64,000 nucleotides of DNA. Source: an uncultured Prevotella sp. (lineage in GTDB: Bacteria; Bacteroidota; Bacteroidia; Bacteroidales; Bacteroidaceae). The position numbers were made by a program, and so were the translations under genes. The DNA lies in assembly GCA_934204655.1 (NCBI GenBank), contig CAKPZJ010000006.1, positions 1-64,000 of the forward strand, written 5' to 3'. Below are positions 1 to 7,849 of the stretch, piece by piece. Positions within the stretch are counted from its first letter, which is position 1. Each line of letters begins with the position of its first letter. The notes below the pieces were generated by a model. It worked only from the letters and a program-made list of their open reading frames with translations, made no database searches and had not been told where the DNA came from.

Positions 1-57
1 TAATTCTACAAAATCACATACTAATTGTGTAACTCGCTGAAAATCAGATTTGGATTA

Positions 58-103
58 AGGGTTTCCTAAACCTTTGTTCCGAGTTCGATTCTCGGCGGGA
101 TCA
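58..103 (+). repeat. Displaced 3' half of tRNA-Arg(CCT), probable attachment site
   Basis: Positions 58-74 form an anticodon arm with loop TTCCTAA (anticodon CCT). Positions 79-95 form a perfect T-arm (CCGAG, TTCGATT, CTCGG), and 96-102 would be the 3' side of the acceptor stem with discriminator A103. The matching 5' acceptor strand GATCCCG and the D-arm are absent from bases 1-57, so this is not a complete tRNA gene. A tRNA fragment beginning at the anticodon stem is the usual scar left by a tyrosine-recombinase element inserted in a tRNA gene. The element would lie to the left, outside the window. Confidence 0.65.
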
Positions 104-118
104 CGCAAGCCATCAGCT

Positions 119-154
119 AAGAGGGCGCAACTGCTACGGCGGTTGCGCCCTCTT
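119..154. terminator. Bidirectional stem-loop terminator
   Basis: A 13-bp perfect inverted repeat (119-131 with 142-154) closes a 10-nt loop and is followed by an A/T-rich run on the plus strand. It lies between the tRNA-Arg fragment and the convergent hexosaminidase gene, so it could stop transcription from both sides. Confidence 0.7.
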
Positions 155-180
155 ATTATAATAAGGTATAGGTACCCCCG

Positions 181-217
181 GTATCGGCCGCCGCCATCAG
201 TGGCAAGCGGCCGATAC
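181..217 (-). terminator. Stem-loop at the 3' end of the GH20 operon
   Basis: An 11-bp perfect inverted repeat (181-191 with 207-217) lies 3 nt beyond the hexosaminidase stop codon. No long T-run follows on the minus strand, so it may be a transcript-end stabiliser or a weak terminator, with 119-154 as the main stop. Confidence 0.5.
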
Positions 218-220
218 GAG

Positions 221-1867
221 TTACAGGCCCCGCGAGCCCTTGAGGTACAGCTCAGGCCACAGATGCTTGGCATAGGTGTAGCCCCGCAGCTCGTAATAAG
301 TACGCAGGCCCTCAACGCGGTTCACGAAATCGTTGTAATCCTTGGCCTCGGGTGCCATCCACTGCACTTCGCTCAGCGCGCCCATACGCGGCAGTACCTG
401 ATACTCGACCAGCTGAGGCGAACTGAGGTACTCGGTCCACAGGTTGGCCTGCACCCCTAATATGCGGGCGGCCACTTCAGGTGTAGCAGTGGCTGGCACA
501 GGCTCAAAGCTGTACGTCTTGGCGATGGGGAGCGTCCCGCCGATACACAAGGGTTCATTGTTCTTCTTATCTGTCTGATAGTAGTCAAAGTAAGCGTACG
601 AGTTGGGCGTCATGATGACCTCGTGACCCAGGGCAGCGGCCTGCGCGCCCGGTTCGGCACCCTGCCACGACATAATGGTGGCACTCTTGTCTACATTGCA
701 CTCCAACAGCTCGTCCCAGCCTATTATCTTGCGGCCCTTGGTGGCCAGGTATTTCTGGATGTCCATGGCAAAATAACCCTGCAACCGGTCTTCCTTAGTC
801 TGCTTGCCCTCGGCCTTGATACCCAAGTCGCGGATGGCCTGCTGGCACTTGGCACAGGCGGCCCAGCGCATCTTAGGGGCCTCGTCGCCACCTATGTGGA
901 TGTACTCGGAGGGGAAGAGAGAGCACACCTCGTCCAGTATGTCCTTGGCGAACTGGTAGACACGCGGATTGCCACCACAGAGGATGTCGCGGTAGACACC
1001 CCAGAAGTGGCCCACCTCGTAAGGGCCGCCCGTGCAGCCCAACTCGGGATAAGCCGTCAGGGCTGCCAGCATGTGGCCGGGCATGTCTATCTCGGGAATG
1101 ATGGTGATATAGCGGTCGGCAGCATACTGCACCACCTCGCGTATCTGCTCCTGGGTGTAGTAACCGCCGTAGCGCTGACCATCATCGATGTCAGAATTGC
1201 GCCCCACAGTAGTGCCCGTACGCCAGGCACCCACCTGGGTGAGGCGGGGATACTTCTTAATCTCGACGCGCCAGCCCTGGTCGTCGGTGAGATGCCAGTG
1301 AAAGCGGTTCATGTTGTGCAGGGCCAACAGGTCGATGTACTCCTTGATGAAATCGACCGTGAAGAAGTGTCGGGCGCAGTCCAGATGCATGCCCCGGTAA
1401 CCAAACCGCGGCGCATCGGTAATGACGGTGGCCGGCAGAGTTACCTCGGCGGCCGTGGTGAGTATGGGCAGACTCTTGCGCAGGGTCTGTATGCCGTAGA
1501 ACACGCCCTGCGGAGTGCTGCCGGCTATCACTACGCCGCGCCCCGTTACCTCCAGGCGGTAGCCCTCGGCCTCGCGCACCTTGGGGTCTATCCGCAGCAG
1601 TATATTACCGCGCTGGTTGTGCTTGTCGGCCGTGGCCGTAGTGGGGGCGATGTGGGTCTTCTCGCTGATGTAGGCAGCCAGAAACTTAGCGTTGCGCGCC
1701 ATGTCGGCCCCGCCCTGATATACGATGCGGGTAGCAGCCGTGAGCCGATAGGCATCGCCCTTAGCAGGAACTATGTGGGCCGGCAGAGGTACCACGCGGT
1801 AGTCGGCCCTCTGGGCCTGTGCTCCCAGGGTCAGGGTCATGGCCAGGAGTATCATTATCTTTCTCAT
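221..1867 (-). CDS. Beta-N-acetylhexosaminidase, GH20
   Basis: This 548-residue secreted enzyme is predicted to remove terminal beta-linked N-acetylglucosamine or N-acetylgalactosamine from glycans. Residues 1-18 are a type I signal peptide (cleavage near AQA). The N-terminal alpha/beta domain (about 22-150) is followed by the GH20 barrel from about residue 155. Diagnostic sites are HWHLTDDQGW near 190-199, PEIDMPGH near 259-265, and the catalytic Asp-Glu pair D328-E329 in HIGGDEA, which fits the substrate-assisted mechanism of the family. It is the last gene of a three-gene minus-strand operon, 24 nt after the esterase-like gene. The family assignment is firm; the exact substrate is unknown. 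Confidence 0.95.
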   Translation of the reverse strand: MRKIMILLAMTLTLGAQAQRADYRVVPLPAHIVPAKGDAYRLTAATRIVYQGGADMARNAKFLAAYISEKTHIAPTTATADKHNQRGNILLRIDPKVREAEGYRLEVTGRGVVIAGSTPQGVFYGIQTLRKSLPILTTAAEVTLPATVITDAPRFGYRGMHLDCARHFFTVDFIKEYIDLLALHNMNRFHWHLTDDQGWRVEIKKYPRLTQVGAWRTGTTVGRNSDIDDGQRYGGYYTQEQIREVVQYAADRYITIIPEIDMPGHMLAALTAYPELGCTGGPYEVGHFWGVYRDILCGGNPRVYQFAKDILDEVCSLFPSEYIHIGGDEAPKMRWAACAKCQQAIRDLGIKAEGKQTKEDRLQGYFAMDIQKYLATKGRKIIGWDELLECNVDKSATIMSWQGAEPGAQAAALGHEVIMTPNSYAYFDYYQTDKKNNEPLCIGGTLPIAKTYSFEPVPATATPEVAARILGVQANLWTEYLSSPQLVEYQVLPRMGALSEVQWMAPEAKDYNDFVNRVEGLRTYYELRGYTYAKHLWPELYLKGSRGL

Positions 1868-1891
1868 TGTCTTATTAATAATAGGTGCAGA

Positions 1892-2983
1892 TTACTTTAC
1901 AGGACGGTCTTCCATCTGCCAGTCCATGATATTGCTTATCTGGGGGATAAGCTTCATGGCTATCTTGCGGTGGCCCTGATAGTTGGGATGGCCGTCGGCA
2001 CCGTAGTCGCGGCCATCGCGCAGGATTTCGAGCATAGGCTCGGCCAGATAGACGTTCTTGTCATTGTAGAGACGCTCGCGCAGGATGGGGAAGCACACCT
2101 GGAGATACTTACGGGCCGAGTGGGGCATGACGCAGAGCACGGGCACGTCGCCGTAGTGCTTGCGCAGGTTCTGAATCATCTTCACATAGTTGCCCACATA
2201 CTGGTCGGGTGTGGGGGTAACCTCGCGCGAGAAGTCGTTGGTGCCCAGGTTGATGAGTACCAGGTCGGGACGATACTGGCTGAAGTCGTACTCTACCGAG
2301 TCGACGTTGTCAAACAGTTTGGTGTGGCGCAGGAGCATGGGGTAGTCAGAGCGCTGCTTCTTGTCGCCGTAGTTACGCACCATACCCTGGCCAGAGTGGG
2401 CCGCGATGGCGTAATCGGCATCGAAATAGCGTGCTATGATGCAGGCGTAGGCATGGTCTACGTTCTCGGTCTCTATTTTAAAATGCTCATTCTGGTTAGG
2501 CGAGTCTGAGCCATAACCACAGGTGTAACTGTCGCCGAAGACCTCTATCATACGCTTCTTGCGAGCCACGCCCTTCAGCTGCGCGCCCTTGGCGCCATAG
2601 TAGCCATGGATGGTGGTGATACCGTTGCCCTCGCAGGCACGCTGCAGGCGCAGGCGGTGGGTACCCCGGCCCAACTTGTCGGCCAGCAGAATACGCTGGT
2701 GAGCCAGACTGTCGGCATAGACCTTGCGTACAAAGCGCCCGTCGATAAACACATTAAAATAGCAGGGGCGCGTGCTGCTCATGTCGACCGCAATAGCCCC
2801 ACCGGTGAAGTCGGTCTGGGCGTAGATGCCCGTCCAGTCAAACTTCACGTCGCCATTGTCAGCATGCTGGACACGACCAGTATAAGTTACGCCCTTAGTA
2901 ATAAGGCGACTGTAGTCTATCTTCTGTGCCGAAGTCTGGATTGTAAGCGCCAGGAGGCACAGTAACAGAAAATGTTTCTTCAT
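1892..2983 (-). CDS. SGNH/GDSL esterase, CE2-like carbohydrate acetylesterase
   Basis: A 363-residue secreted hydrolase with a signal peptide at residues 1-19. Residues about 30-135 look like the beta-sandwich that precedes the catalytic part in carbohydrate esterase family 2. The SGNH domain begins with VFGDSYTCGYG, nucleophile S152. GTND is at 247-250 and the catalytic D330/H332 pair lies in ADGHPNYQGH. CE2 enzymes remove O-acetyl groups from xylan or other glycans; the acetyl specificity here is inferred. It sits between a DUF4838 protein (gap 70 nt) and a GH20 hexosaminidase (gap 24 nt), so it may unmask an acetylated amino-sugar glycan for the downstream exo-enzyme. Confidence 0.85.
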   Translation of the reverse strand: MKKHFLLLCLLALTIQTSAQKIDYSRLITKGVTYTGRVQHADNGDVKFDWTGIYAQTDFTGGAIAVDMSSTRPCYFNVFIDGRFVRKVYADSLAHQRILLADKLGRGTHRLRLQRACEGNGITTIHGYYGAKGAQLKGVARKKRMIEVFGDSYTCGYGSDSPNQNEHFKIETENVDHAYACIIARYFDADYAIAAHSGQGMVRNYGDKKQRSDYPMLLRHTKLFDNVDSVEYDFSQYRPDLVLINLGTNDFSREVTPTPDQYVGNYVKMIQNLRKHYGDVPVLCVMPHSARKYLQVCFPILRERLYNDKNVYLAEPMLEILRDGRDYGADGHPNYQGHRKIAMKLIPQISNIMDWQMEDRPVK

Positions 2984-3053
2984 GATTTTCTCTCTATTTA
3001 TGATTAGTGATTATATACATACCCGATACGATGGGCGGAGCCATCGCGCCGCC

Positions 3054-5243
3054 CTACTCTACCGTTACCTCATCCAGGAAGAACCACGCGGGATAGCCCA
3101 CGCCGTAATGCCATGACGGGCAGAGGCCAATGGTCTCGACCCTGACACGTAGGTAGCGAGCAGTTATAGGCGTGGCCGATGTAACGGTACCCGGTATGAA
3201 CTTAACCGACACATCGCGGTCCTCGGCAAACTCCTTTCGGCCCATATCTGTCCACTTCTTGTTATCCATAGAGTACGAGTAGCTCACGCTCTTGGGCAAC
3301 AGGATCCACGCACCAAGTTGCTGGAGGAAGTCGGTGGTAACACGGCTGAAGGTTTTGGCGTCGCCCATGTCGAGGACGAAGTCGGCATCGCGGCCTTCCC
3401 AGCCTACCCAACTCTCCACATAGCTGGTGCCTCCGTAGAGGCCGTCGGTCAGCGCCTTGTCGGCTATGGGCTGGTAGGGCGGGTTAGGCGCGCTGTGCCA
3501 TATCACCCTTGCGCCGGCGGCCTTGTTGTCATTGGGCCTGGGCAGGAAGCGTGTCTGGTACAGCCGACAATAGTCATCGGTGCGGTTATTGCGTTCGTTC
3601 AGAGTGGCGATGCCGTACTGGGCACACTGACGACGGAACACCTCGAGCTTACGGCTCACCTCAGCGGCATCTTGGCCTGCCTTGGTCCGCGTTATCTCCA
3701 GCTCGCTGTAGCGCAGTGGCAGTCTGGCTATCTGGACACGCGCCAGCAGCGTACTATCAGTGGCCACGGCAGCCTCAGCCTGGTCGAATATCTCGGCATA
3801 AGTCTTCATCAGCTGGTCATTGAGCATACCATTCTTGTGAGAGATGGGTGAGTCGTATATCCACAGCGGCGTATGCGACGAGAGCAGTGCTCCTGTTATC
3901 ATAGCCACATATTTATATATATAGGGTGCCGCGGCGCCATAGTAGCCATGCACGAAGGCCCGCATGAGCGAGTCGGCGTTCTGGTAAGGGTTCCACATCA
4001 GCTTGGCCATCATGTAGGACCTCAGCTCGCCTAAGTCGGTACCTTTGGTGCTGTTTATCTGCTCAAATACCATGGTGGCGTGGTTCTTCTTGAACAGCTG
4101 CATGTTTTTCTGGATGATGTGGAAATTAGGAAAAGGCGACACCATGTTGTCAAAGTTGATGCCATAGTCCCACACGAAGATGTTATGGCTGATGCGGCCC
4201 CAGCCCTCGAGCGCACGCATGAAGTCGCGGCCCGACTCGTTGTCAGTCAGGGGCACCTCGCGCTTGCAGTCTATGTCGCACAGCATGATATTAACATTGG
4301 GGAGGGGCTTGGTGTGCTTGGGCGGGTGCATGCTGTACAGGTAGGCAAGGGTAGAAAACTGCTTGTCAGGGAAACGGCGCGCCAGTTTGTTAACGAAGCG
4401 TATCAGGTTGCCCGAAGGAGAGCCCTCGTAAGCATCGACCTTGGCACAGGCATCACAGTGGCAGTAGGTATTGTTGCCATCGTTCTGGCTCACGCTTATC
4501 ATCTTCATGCCGGGGTTGGCCTTGAAGATGGAGTCTATCTTCTGGGCGGCCAGCTCGAACACCTCCGGATTGGTCAGACACCACTGGCTGTGGCTTCCGG
4601 GCCGCCGCTGCCCGTTTATCAGCGAGTAGTACTCGGGGTGGCTTGCTCCATAGACCGATGCCGGCAGTATGCGGTTAAAGGTATGCACCCACAGGTTGCC
4701 CGCGAACTCTTCCGGGCTGTTCTCCAGACGGAACCAGCGCTCATAGTCGGGATCCTGGTTGCCGTAGCCGTGAGTCTGGCGGAAACGGAAAGCGGGCTTG
4801 TCGCTTATATGGATGGCTGGCAGGGCCACAGTAGACATCGGGGTAAACGTGTAAGCCTTATAGGCGTAATAGCTTACGCCCAGATAGCGCTCCAGAAGGG
4901 TCACCACGCCATAGACAGCGCCCTTTCCGCCTCCTGTACGTATGTGCGCCATGCCGTCCTGGCAGTCTATTGCGAACGCGTCCTCGGCCTCGGGGTTCAT
5001 CCGCTCGCCTATGACTATGGCCCCCTTGGCTGCCTTGCCGGTGGCGGTGGCCAGCGGCGCGCCCGAAATTCTGTTGACAAAGCGACTCAGCATGTCGGCT
5101 GCCTCGCGGTTCGTGGGGGTGTCCTCGGCCAGCACGATACGTGCCTTAGCCTTGCCCTTGCTCACCAAGGTCATCTGCGCATGGGCGGCCAATGAAGTCA
5201 GCACTACGGCCGCCATCATCGCCCATATTCTCTTTATCATCAT
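3054..5243 (-). CDS. DUF4838 protein with C-terminal discoidin-like domain
   Basis: A 729-residue secreted protein, signal peptide about 1-22. Residues about 25-125 resemble the small N-terminal domain of GH67/GH20-type enzymes. The central region (about 145-420) matches DUF4838, with the Cys-rich segment NTYCHCDACAKVDAYEG near residue 260. The C-terminal 150 residues look like an F5/8 type C carbohydrate-binding module. DUF4838 proteins occur widely in Bacteroidetes glycan loci and are suspected glycosidases, but no reaction can be assigned from the sequence. As first gene of the operon with an esterase and a hexosaminidase it probably acts on the same glycan. Confidence 0.8.
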   Translation of the reverse strand: MMIKRIWAMMAAVVLTSLAAHAQMTLVSKGKAKARIVLAEDTPTNREAADMLSRFVNRISGAPLATATGKAAKGAIVIGERMNPEAEDAFAIDCQDGMAHIRTGGGKGAVYGVVTLLERYLGVSYYAYKAYTFTPMSTVALPAIHISDKPAFRFRQTHGYGNQDPDYERWFRLENSPEEFAGNLWVHTFNRILPASVYGASHPEYYSLINGQRRPGSHSQWCLTNPEVFELAAQKIDSIFKANPGMKMISVSQNDGNNTYCHCDACAKVDAYEGSPSGNLIRFVNKLARRFPDKQFSTLAYLYSMHPPKHTKPLPNVNIMLCDIDCKREVPLTDNESGRDFMRALEGWGRISHNIFVWDYGINFDNMVSPFPNFHIIQKNMQLFKKNHATMVFEQINSTKGTDLGELRSYMMAKLMWNPYQNADSLMRAFVHGYYGAAAPYIYKYVAMITGALLSSHTPLWIYDSPISHKNGMLNDQLMKTYAEIFDQAEAAVATDSTLLARVQIARLPLRYSELEITRTKAGQDAAEVSRKLEVFRRQCAQYGIATLNERNNRTDDYCRLYQTRFLPRPNDNKAAGARVIWHSAPNPPYQPIADKALTDGLYGGTSYVESWVGWEGRDADFVLDMGDAKTFSRVTTDFLQQLGAWILLPKSVSYSYSMDNKKWTDMGRKEFAEDRDVSVKFIPGTVTSATPITARYLRVRVETIGLCPSWHYGVGYPAWFFLDEVTVE

Positions 5244-5295
5244 TTCTGTTATCTGTTTGGGTTGTAATTATTCTATTGCACTGACTTTGCAGATA

Positions 5296-5303
5296 CAAAG
5301 TTA
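5296..5303 (-). promoter_or_regulatory. Promoter of the DUF4838-esterase-GH20 operon
   Basis: On the minus strand TAACTTTG matches the Bacteroidetes -7 element TAnnTTTG and would start transcription about 45 nt before the ATG at 5243. The -33 box is weak (TTGA about 21 nt upstream). Confidence 0.55.
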
Positions 5304-5342
5304 GTCATTTTTTAAGCGACGAGGTCAACTTTTTCTCCAATT

Positions 5343-5376
5343 TTTGCTTGTATGTCGGTTTTTTCGCTTACCTTTG
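5343..5376 (+). promoter_or_regulatory. Promoter of tRNA-Pro
   Basis: TACCTTTG at 5369-5376 is a perfect Bacteroidetes -7 element, with TTTG at 5343-5346 as a possible -33 box. The spacing of 22 nt is a little long. The tRNA starts 12 nt after the -7 box. Confidence 0.65.
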
Positions 5377-5387
5377 CACTCGCAAAG

Positions 5388-5463
5388 CGGGATGTAGCGC
5401 AGTTGGTAGCGCACTACGTTCGGGACGTAGGGGTCGGGCGTTCGAGTCGCCTCATCCCGACCA
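5388..5463 (+). tRNA. tRNA-Pro(CGG)
   Basis: A complete 76-nt cloverleaf. The acceptor stem CGGGATG pairs with CATCCCG, the anticodon stem CTACG/CGTAG encloses loop TTCGGGA (anticodon CGG), and the T-arm loop is TTCGAGT. The 3' CCA is encoded at 5461-5463. Discriminator A5460. Confidence 0.95.
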
Positions 5464-5467
5464 TGCG

Positions 5468-5500
5468 AGGCAACTTGGAGAGAGTTGCCTTTTTTTATTT
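5468..5500 (+). terminator. Intrinsic terminator of tRNA-Pro
   Basis: An 8-bp stem (AGGCAACT at 5468-5475 with AGTTGCCT at 5483-5490) is followed by a T-rich tract at 5491-5500, the classical intrinsic terminator form. It ends 15 nt before the xylanase ATG, so the xylanase is probably expressed by read-through or by a promoter not recognised here. Confidence 0.85.
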
Positions 5501-5514
5501 CCAATCTATCTGAC

Positions 5515-6633
5515 ATGAACATAAGAACCACACTCATCACCTTAGTTATGGCAGTGGCCAGTATGTCGGCCCGGGCCGGCAATGGGGGCACACTGCGTAC
5601 CTCTGTAGGACACCAGATGCTGATAGGGGCCGCCGTGGAGCCTTACCAGTTAGAGAGCGATACCACGGCATGGGCCCAGTTGCTGACCAGCCAGTTTAAT
5701 GCCGTCGTGGGAGCCAACTGCATGAAGGCCGACGCGCTACAGCCCCGCGAGGGCGAGTTCAGATGGGCCGCGGCCGACGCGATGGTCAGCTTTGCCCAGC
5801 GCCATGACATGGCCGTCATAGGCCACTGCCTGGTATGGCACTCGCAGTGCCCGCGCTGGATGTTTCGCGATGCCGACGGGTTGGCCGTGAGCCGCGACAA
5901 CCTCATCCGCCGCATGCGCCGCCACATTCACACGGTGGTGGGCCACTTCCGCGGCCGTGTCAGGGGGTGGGATGTGGTCAACGAGGCCATAGGCGACGAC
6001 GGCCAGCTGCGTCCCACGCCTTATCTGCAGATTATAGGCCCTGAGTACATCAGCCTGGCCTTCCGCTTTGCCCACGAGGCCGACCCCGAGGCCGAGCTGT
6101 ACTACAACGACTACTCTATGGCCAACCCGCGTAAGCGTGCTGCGGTCTGCCGGCTGATTCGCAGCCTGCGCGCCGAGGGCCTGCGCATCGATGCCGTGGG
6201 TATGCAGAGCCACAACGGTCTGAACTATCCGTCGCTGAGCGAGTACGAGACGACCATCGACTCGTTAGCAGCCTGCGGAGTGCGGGTCATGATAACCGAG
6301 CTGGACATCAACGTGCTGCCAAACCCACACAACTTTGGCGGGGCCGACATCAGCCAGCACTTCCAGGCGGATGCGCGCTACAACCCGTACACGGGCGGTC
6401 TGCCCCAGGAGGTGGCCGGCCAGCTTACGCGTCGCTACATGGACTTCTTCAACATTTACTACCGTCACCGCCATCAGATAAGCCGCATCAACCTGTGGGG
6501 AGTGAGCGATGCCGACTCGTGGCTCAACAATTTCCCCATCCATGGACGCACTAACTATCCGCTGTTGTTTGACCGGTCCCTACGGCCGAAGCCGGCAGTG
6601 GCCCAAATCATACAGTTGTTTAGCGGGGAGTAA
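5515..6633 (+). CDS. Endo-1,4-beta-xylanase, GH10
   Basis: A 372-residue secreted GH10 enzyme that would cut internal beta-1,4 bonds of xylan. The ATG at 5515 is chosen over an upstream TTG because it begins a clean signal peptide (residues 1-21). The catalytic acid/base is E157 in WDVVNEAIGD and the nucleophile E262 in ITELDIN. WHSQCPRW near 108-115 is also typical of the family. The length fits one catalytic barrel with no binding module. It stands alone on the plus strand after tRNA-Pro. No lipobox is present, so it is periplasmic or secreted. Confidence 0.95.
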   Translation: MNIRTTLITLVMAVASMSARAGNGGTLRTSVGHQMLIGAAVEPYQLESDTTAWAQLLTSQFNAVVGANCMKADALQPREGEFRWAAADAMVSFAQRHDMAVIGHCLVWHSQCPRWMFRDADGLAVSRDNLIRRMRRHIHTVVGHFRGRVRGWDVVNEAIGDDGQLRPTPYLQIIGPEYISLAFRFAHEADPEAELYYNDYSMANPRKRAAVCRLIRSLRAEGLRIDAVGMQSHNGLNYPSLSEYETTIDSLAACGVRVMITELDINVLPNPHNFGGADISQHFQADARYNPYTGGLPQEVAGQLTRRYMDFFNIYYRHRHQISRINLWGVSDADSWLNNFPIHGRTNYPLLFDRSLRPKPAVAQIIQLFSGE

Positions 6634-6856
6634 AGGCAGGGGATACCCAAGCCCTTCTCACAAAGCCCCCAAACACCAAGAGAGAGAGGCTGAATGGCAA
6701 GCACGGTAGCCGTGGGCGTGACGGTAATCCCCGAGTTTTATAAGGGGGTAGCCCTCACCCCCCCACGGGGGATGCGAAATCGCGTGTGTGGGAGCCGTGG
6801 GAGTTCTGAAGGCAGGAGCAACAGCCATTCCCTTTTCCCACGATGGCGATCGGCTG
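6634..6856. other. Gene-free spacer downstream of the xylanase
   Basis: No ORF with coding character was found. The segment is C/G-rich with short homopolymeric runs (for example near 6735-6770) and leads into the repeat island at 6857-7700. Confidence 0.5.
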
Positions 6857-6899
6857 CCCTTTTTACCCCTTTATCTTTTTCACCCTCTTACTTTTCTCC
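6857..6899 (+). repeat. Repeat family C (pyrimidine-rich copy)
   Basis: A T-rich stretch built from TTTTTAC, TCTTTTT and TTACTTTT words, resembling the tracts at 33283-33322 and 62566-62594 and the reverse complement of 54963-54983 and 62026-62105. It directly precedes a family A repeat. Confidence 0.5.
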
Positions 6900-6902
6900 C
6901 GT

Positions 6903-6975
6903 GGAGACCGACCTTTGCGATGCCCGGAGCCGTCTTTAGAAACGCAAAGGTCGGTCTTTTCGTTTTCCGCGATGG
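6903..6975 (+). repeat. Repeat family A, copy 1 (hairpin form)
   Basis: Contains GAGACCGACCTTT and GGAGCCGTCTTTAG, words shared with copies at 15184, 33151 and 55032. Here the ends form a 15-bp perfect inverted repeat (6905-6919 with 6943-6957) followed by TTTT, so this copy could act as an intrinsic terminator for the xylanase transcript. Confidence 0.75.
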
Positions 6976-7047
6976 CCTCGGGGGTGTAAAGAGCCTACTT
7001 GGGAAAATTGGCAGTTGCTTCGGATGCGCCAGAGCGCCCTCCTCTAT

Positions 7048-7216
7048 CAACACGCGCTGCAAGCGCAACAGTATAAAGCCTGGGGCAACGCCCCAGGTAC
7101 AACACCCACACACGCCATGCGCGCTGTAGGCGCAAGGACAATACCTGCTGAGTGCCACGAACTTGCTCGGATGGACGAGGCGCAGCCTGTTTCCACAAAA
7201 GTAGCCGTAGGCGTTA
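7048..7216 (-). repeat. Repeat family B, copy 1, with 63-nt internal insertion
   Basis: Read on the minus strand this matches the copies at 7292-7396 and 62217-62324. It has the outer word GCCTACGGCTACTTTTG, a G/C stem (GCGCCTACAGCGC), the central palindrome CCTGGGGCGTTGCCCCAGG and the distal palindrome GCGCTTGCAGCGC. Bases 7133-7195 (63 nt) interrupt the match between the outer word and the first stem. The short open frames across it have no coding signature. Confidence 0.8.
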
Positions 7217-7291
7217 CCGCAACAGGAGTAGCTACCAACTGAGTCCCAAATCATTCACGCGGCAATGATTGCCGATACCGCCCCCTTGGCT

Positions 7292-7396
7292 TAACGCCTC
7301 GCTACTTTTGCGCCTGTAGCGCGACTATAGATTGGTGGTTAATTTACCTGGGGCGCTGCCCCAGGCTGTAAACTTTTGCGCTTTCAGCGCGCGTTG
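7292..7396 (+). repeat. Repeat family B, copy 2
   Basis: Plus-strand copy without the insertion. It has the outer word CGCTACTTTTG, stem GCGCCTGTAGCGC, central palindrome CCTGGGGCGCTGCCCCAGG and distal stem GCGCTTTCAGCGC. With copy 1 it forms an inverted pair about 75 nt apart. Confidence 0.8.
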
Positions 7397-7432
7397 CTTA
7401 CTCGGCCTCGCCCATGGGCTGCAGGACCGCCA

Positions 7433-7596
7433 AATTGTCCACTGCCCCATTGCCTACAACCAGTTCGGTAGTCCATTTCGGTGTTTTACACATGCCCACG
7501 GTCAACTCGGCCATTCGTTCTGCCATCCCCCTACCACTCAGCATCAACATAACCGTCAATCTGTCCACTGCCCCATCGCCAACAACTTACTCGGCA
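7433..7596 (+). repeat. Degenerate direct repeat, 126-nt spacing
   Basis: A segment of about 34 nt starting with TGTCCACTGCCCCAT recurs at 7436 and 7562, exactly 126 nt apart (6 x 21). The surrounding open frame (7332-7770) lacks family resemblance and is not called as a gene. Confidence 0.55.
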
Positions 7597-7780
7597 CCCC
7601 CACACACGACCCGCATACTTCCCTCAGCTATCGCCCCATTTTTAGAAACCAGCCTGCGCCTCAACACTGCAAATCGCAAAAAACTTCGTTTTTTCCTTTG
7701 TAGTGTCTTCGGCTTGCACCTTTACGGCCAAGGCCGTCAAGGTAGGCGGCGTTTCGGCAATAAAAATAAATAAAATTTAT

Positions 7781-7811
7781 TTTGTATTTCTCTCAACTTG
7801 CACTACCTTTG
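7781..7811 (+). promoter_or_regulatory. Promoter of gpmI
   Basis: TTTG at 7781-7784, a 19-nt spacer, then TACCTTTG at 7804-7811 match the Bacteroidetes consensus exactly. The expected 5' leader is about 34 nt. Confidence 0.85.
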
Positions 7812-7849
7812 CACCAAGAATAAACAGATTATCAAATACAAAGACTATT

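Noticed and set aside
623..2509. 628-codon plus-strand open frame opposite GH20 and the esterase
   Set aside because: It is the complementary frame of two well-supported genes, has no family resemblance and arises from GC-rich codon usage.
7332..7770. Two overlapping frames in the gpmI upstream island
   Set aside because: They overlap repeat B, have low-complexity Thr/Pro/Ser content and no family; repeat DNA explains them.
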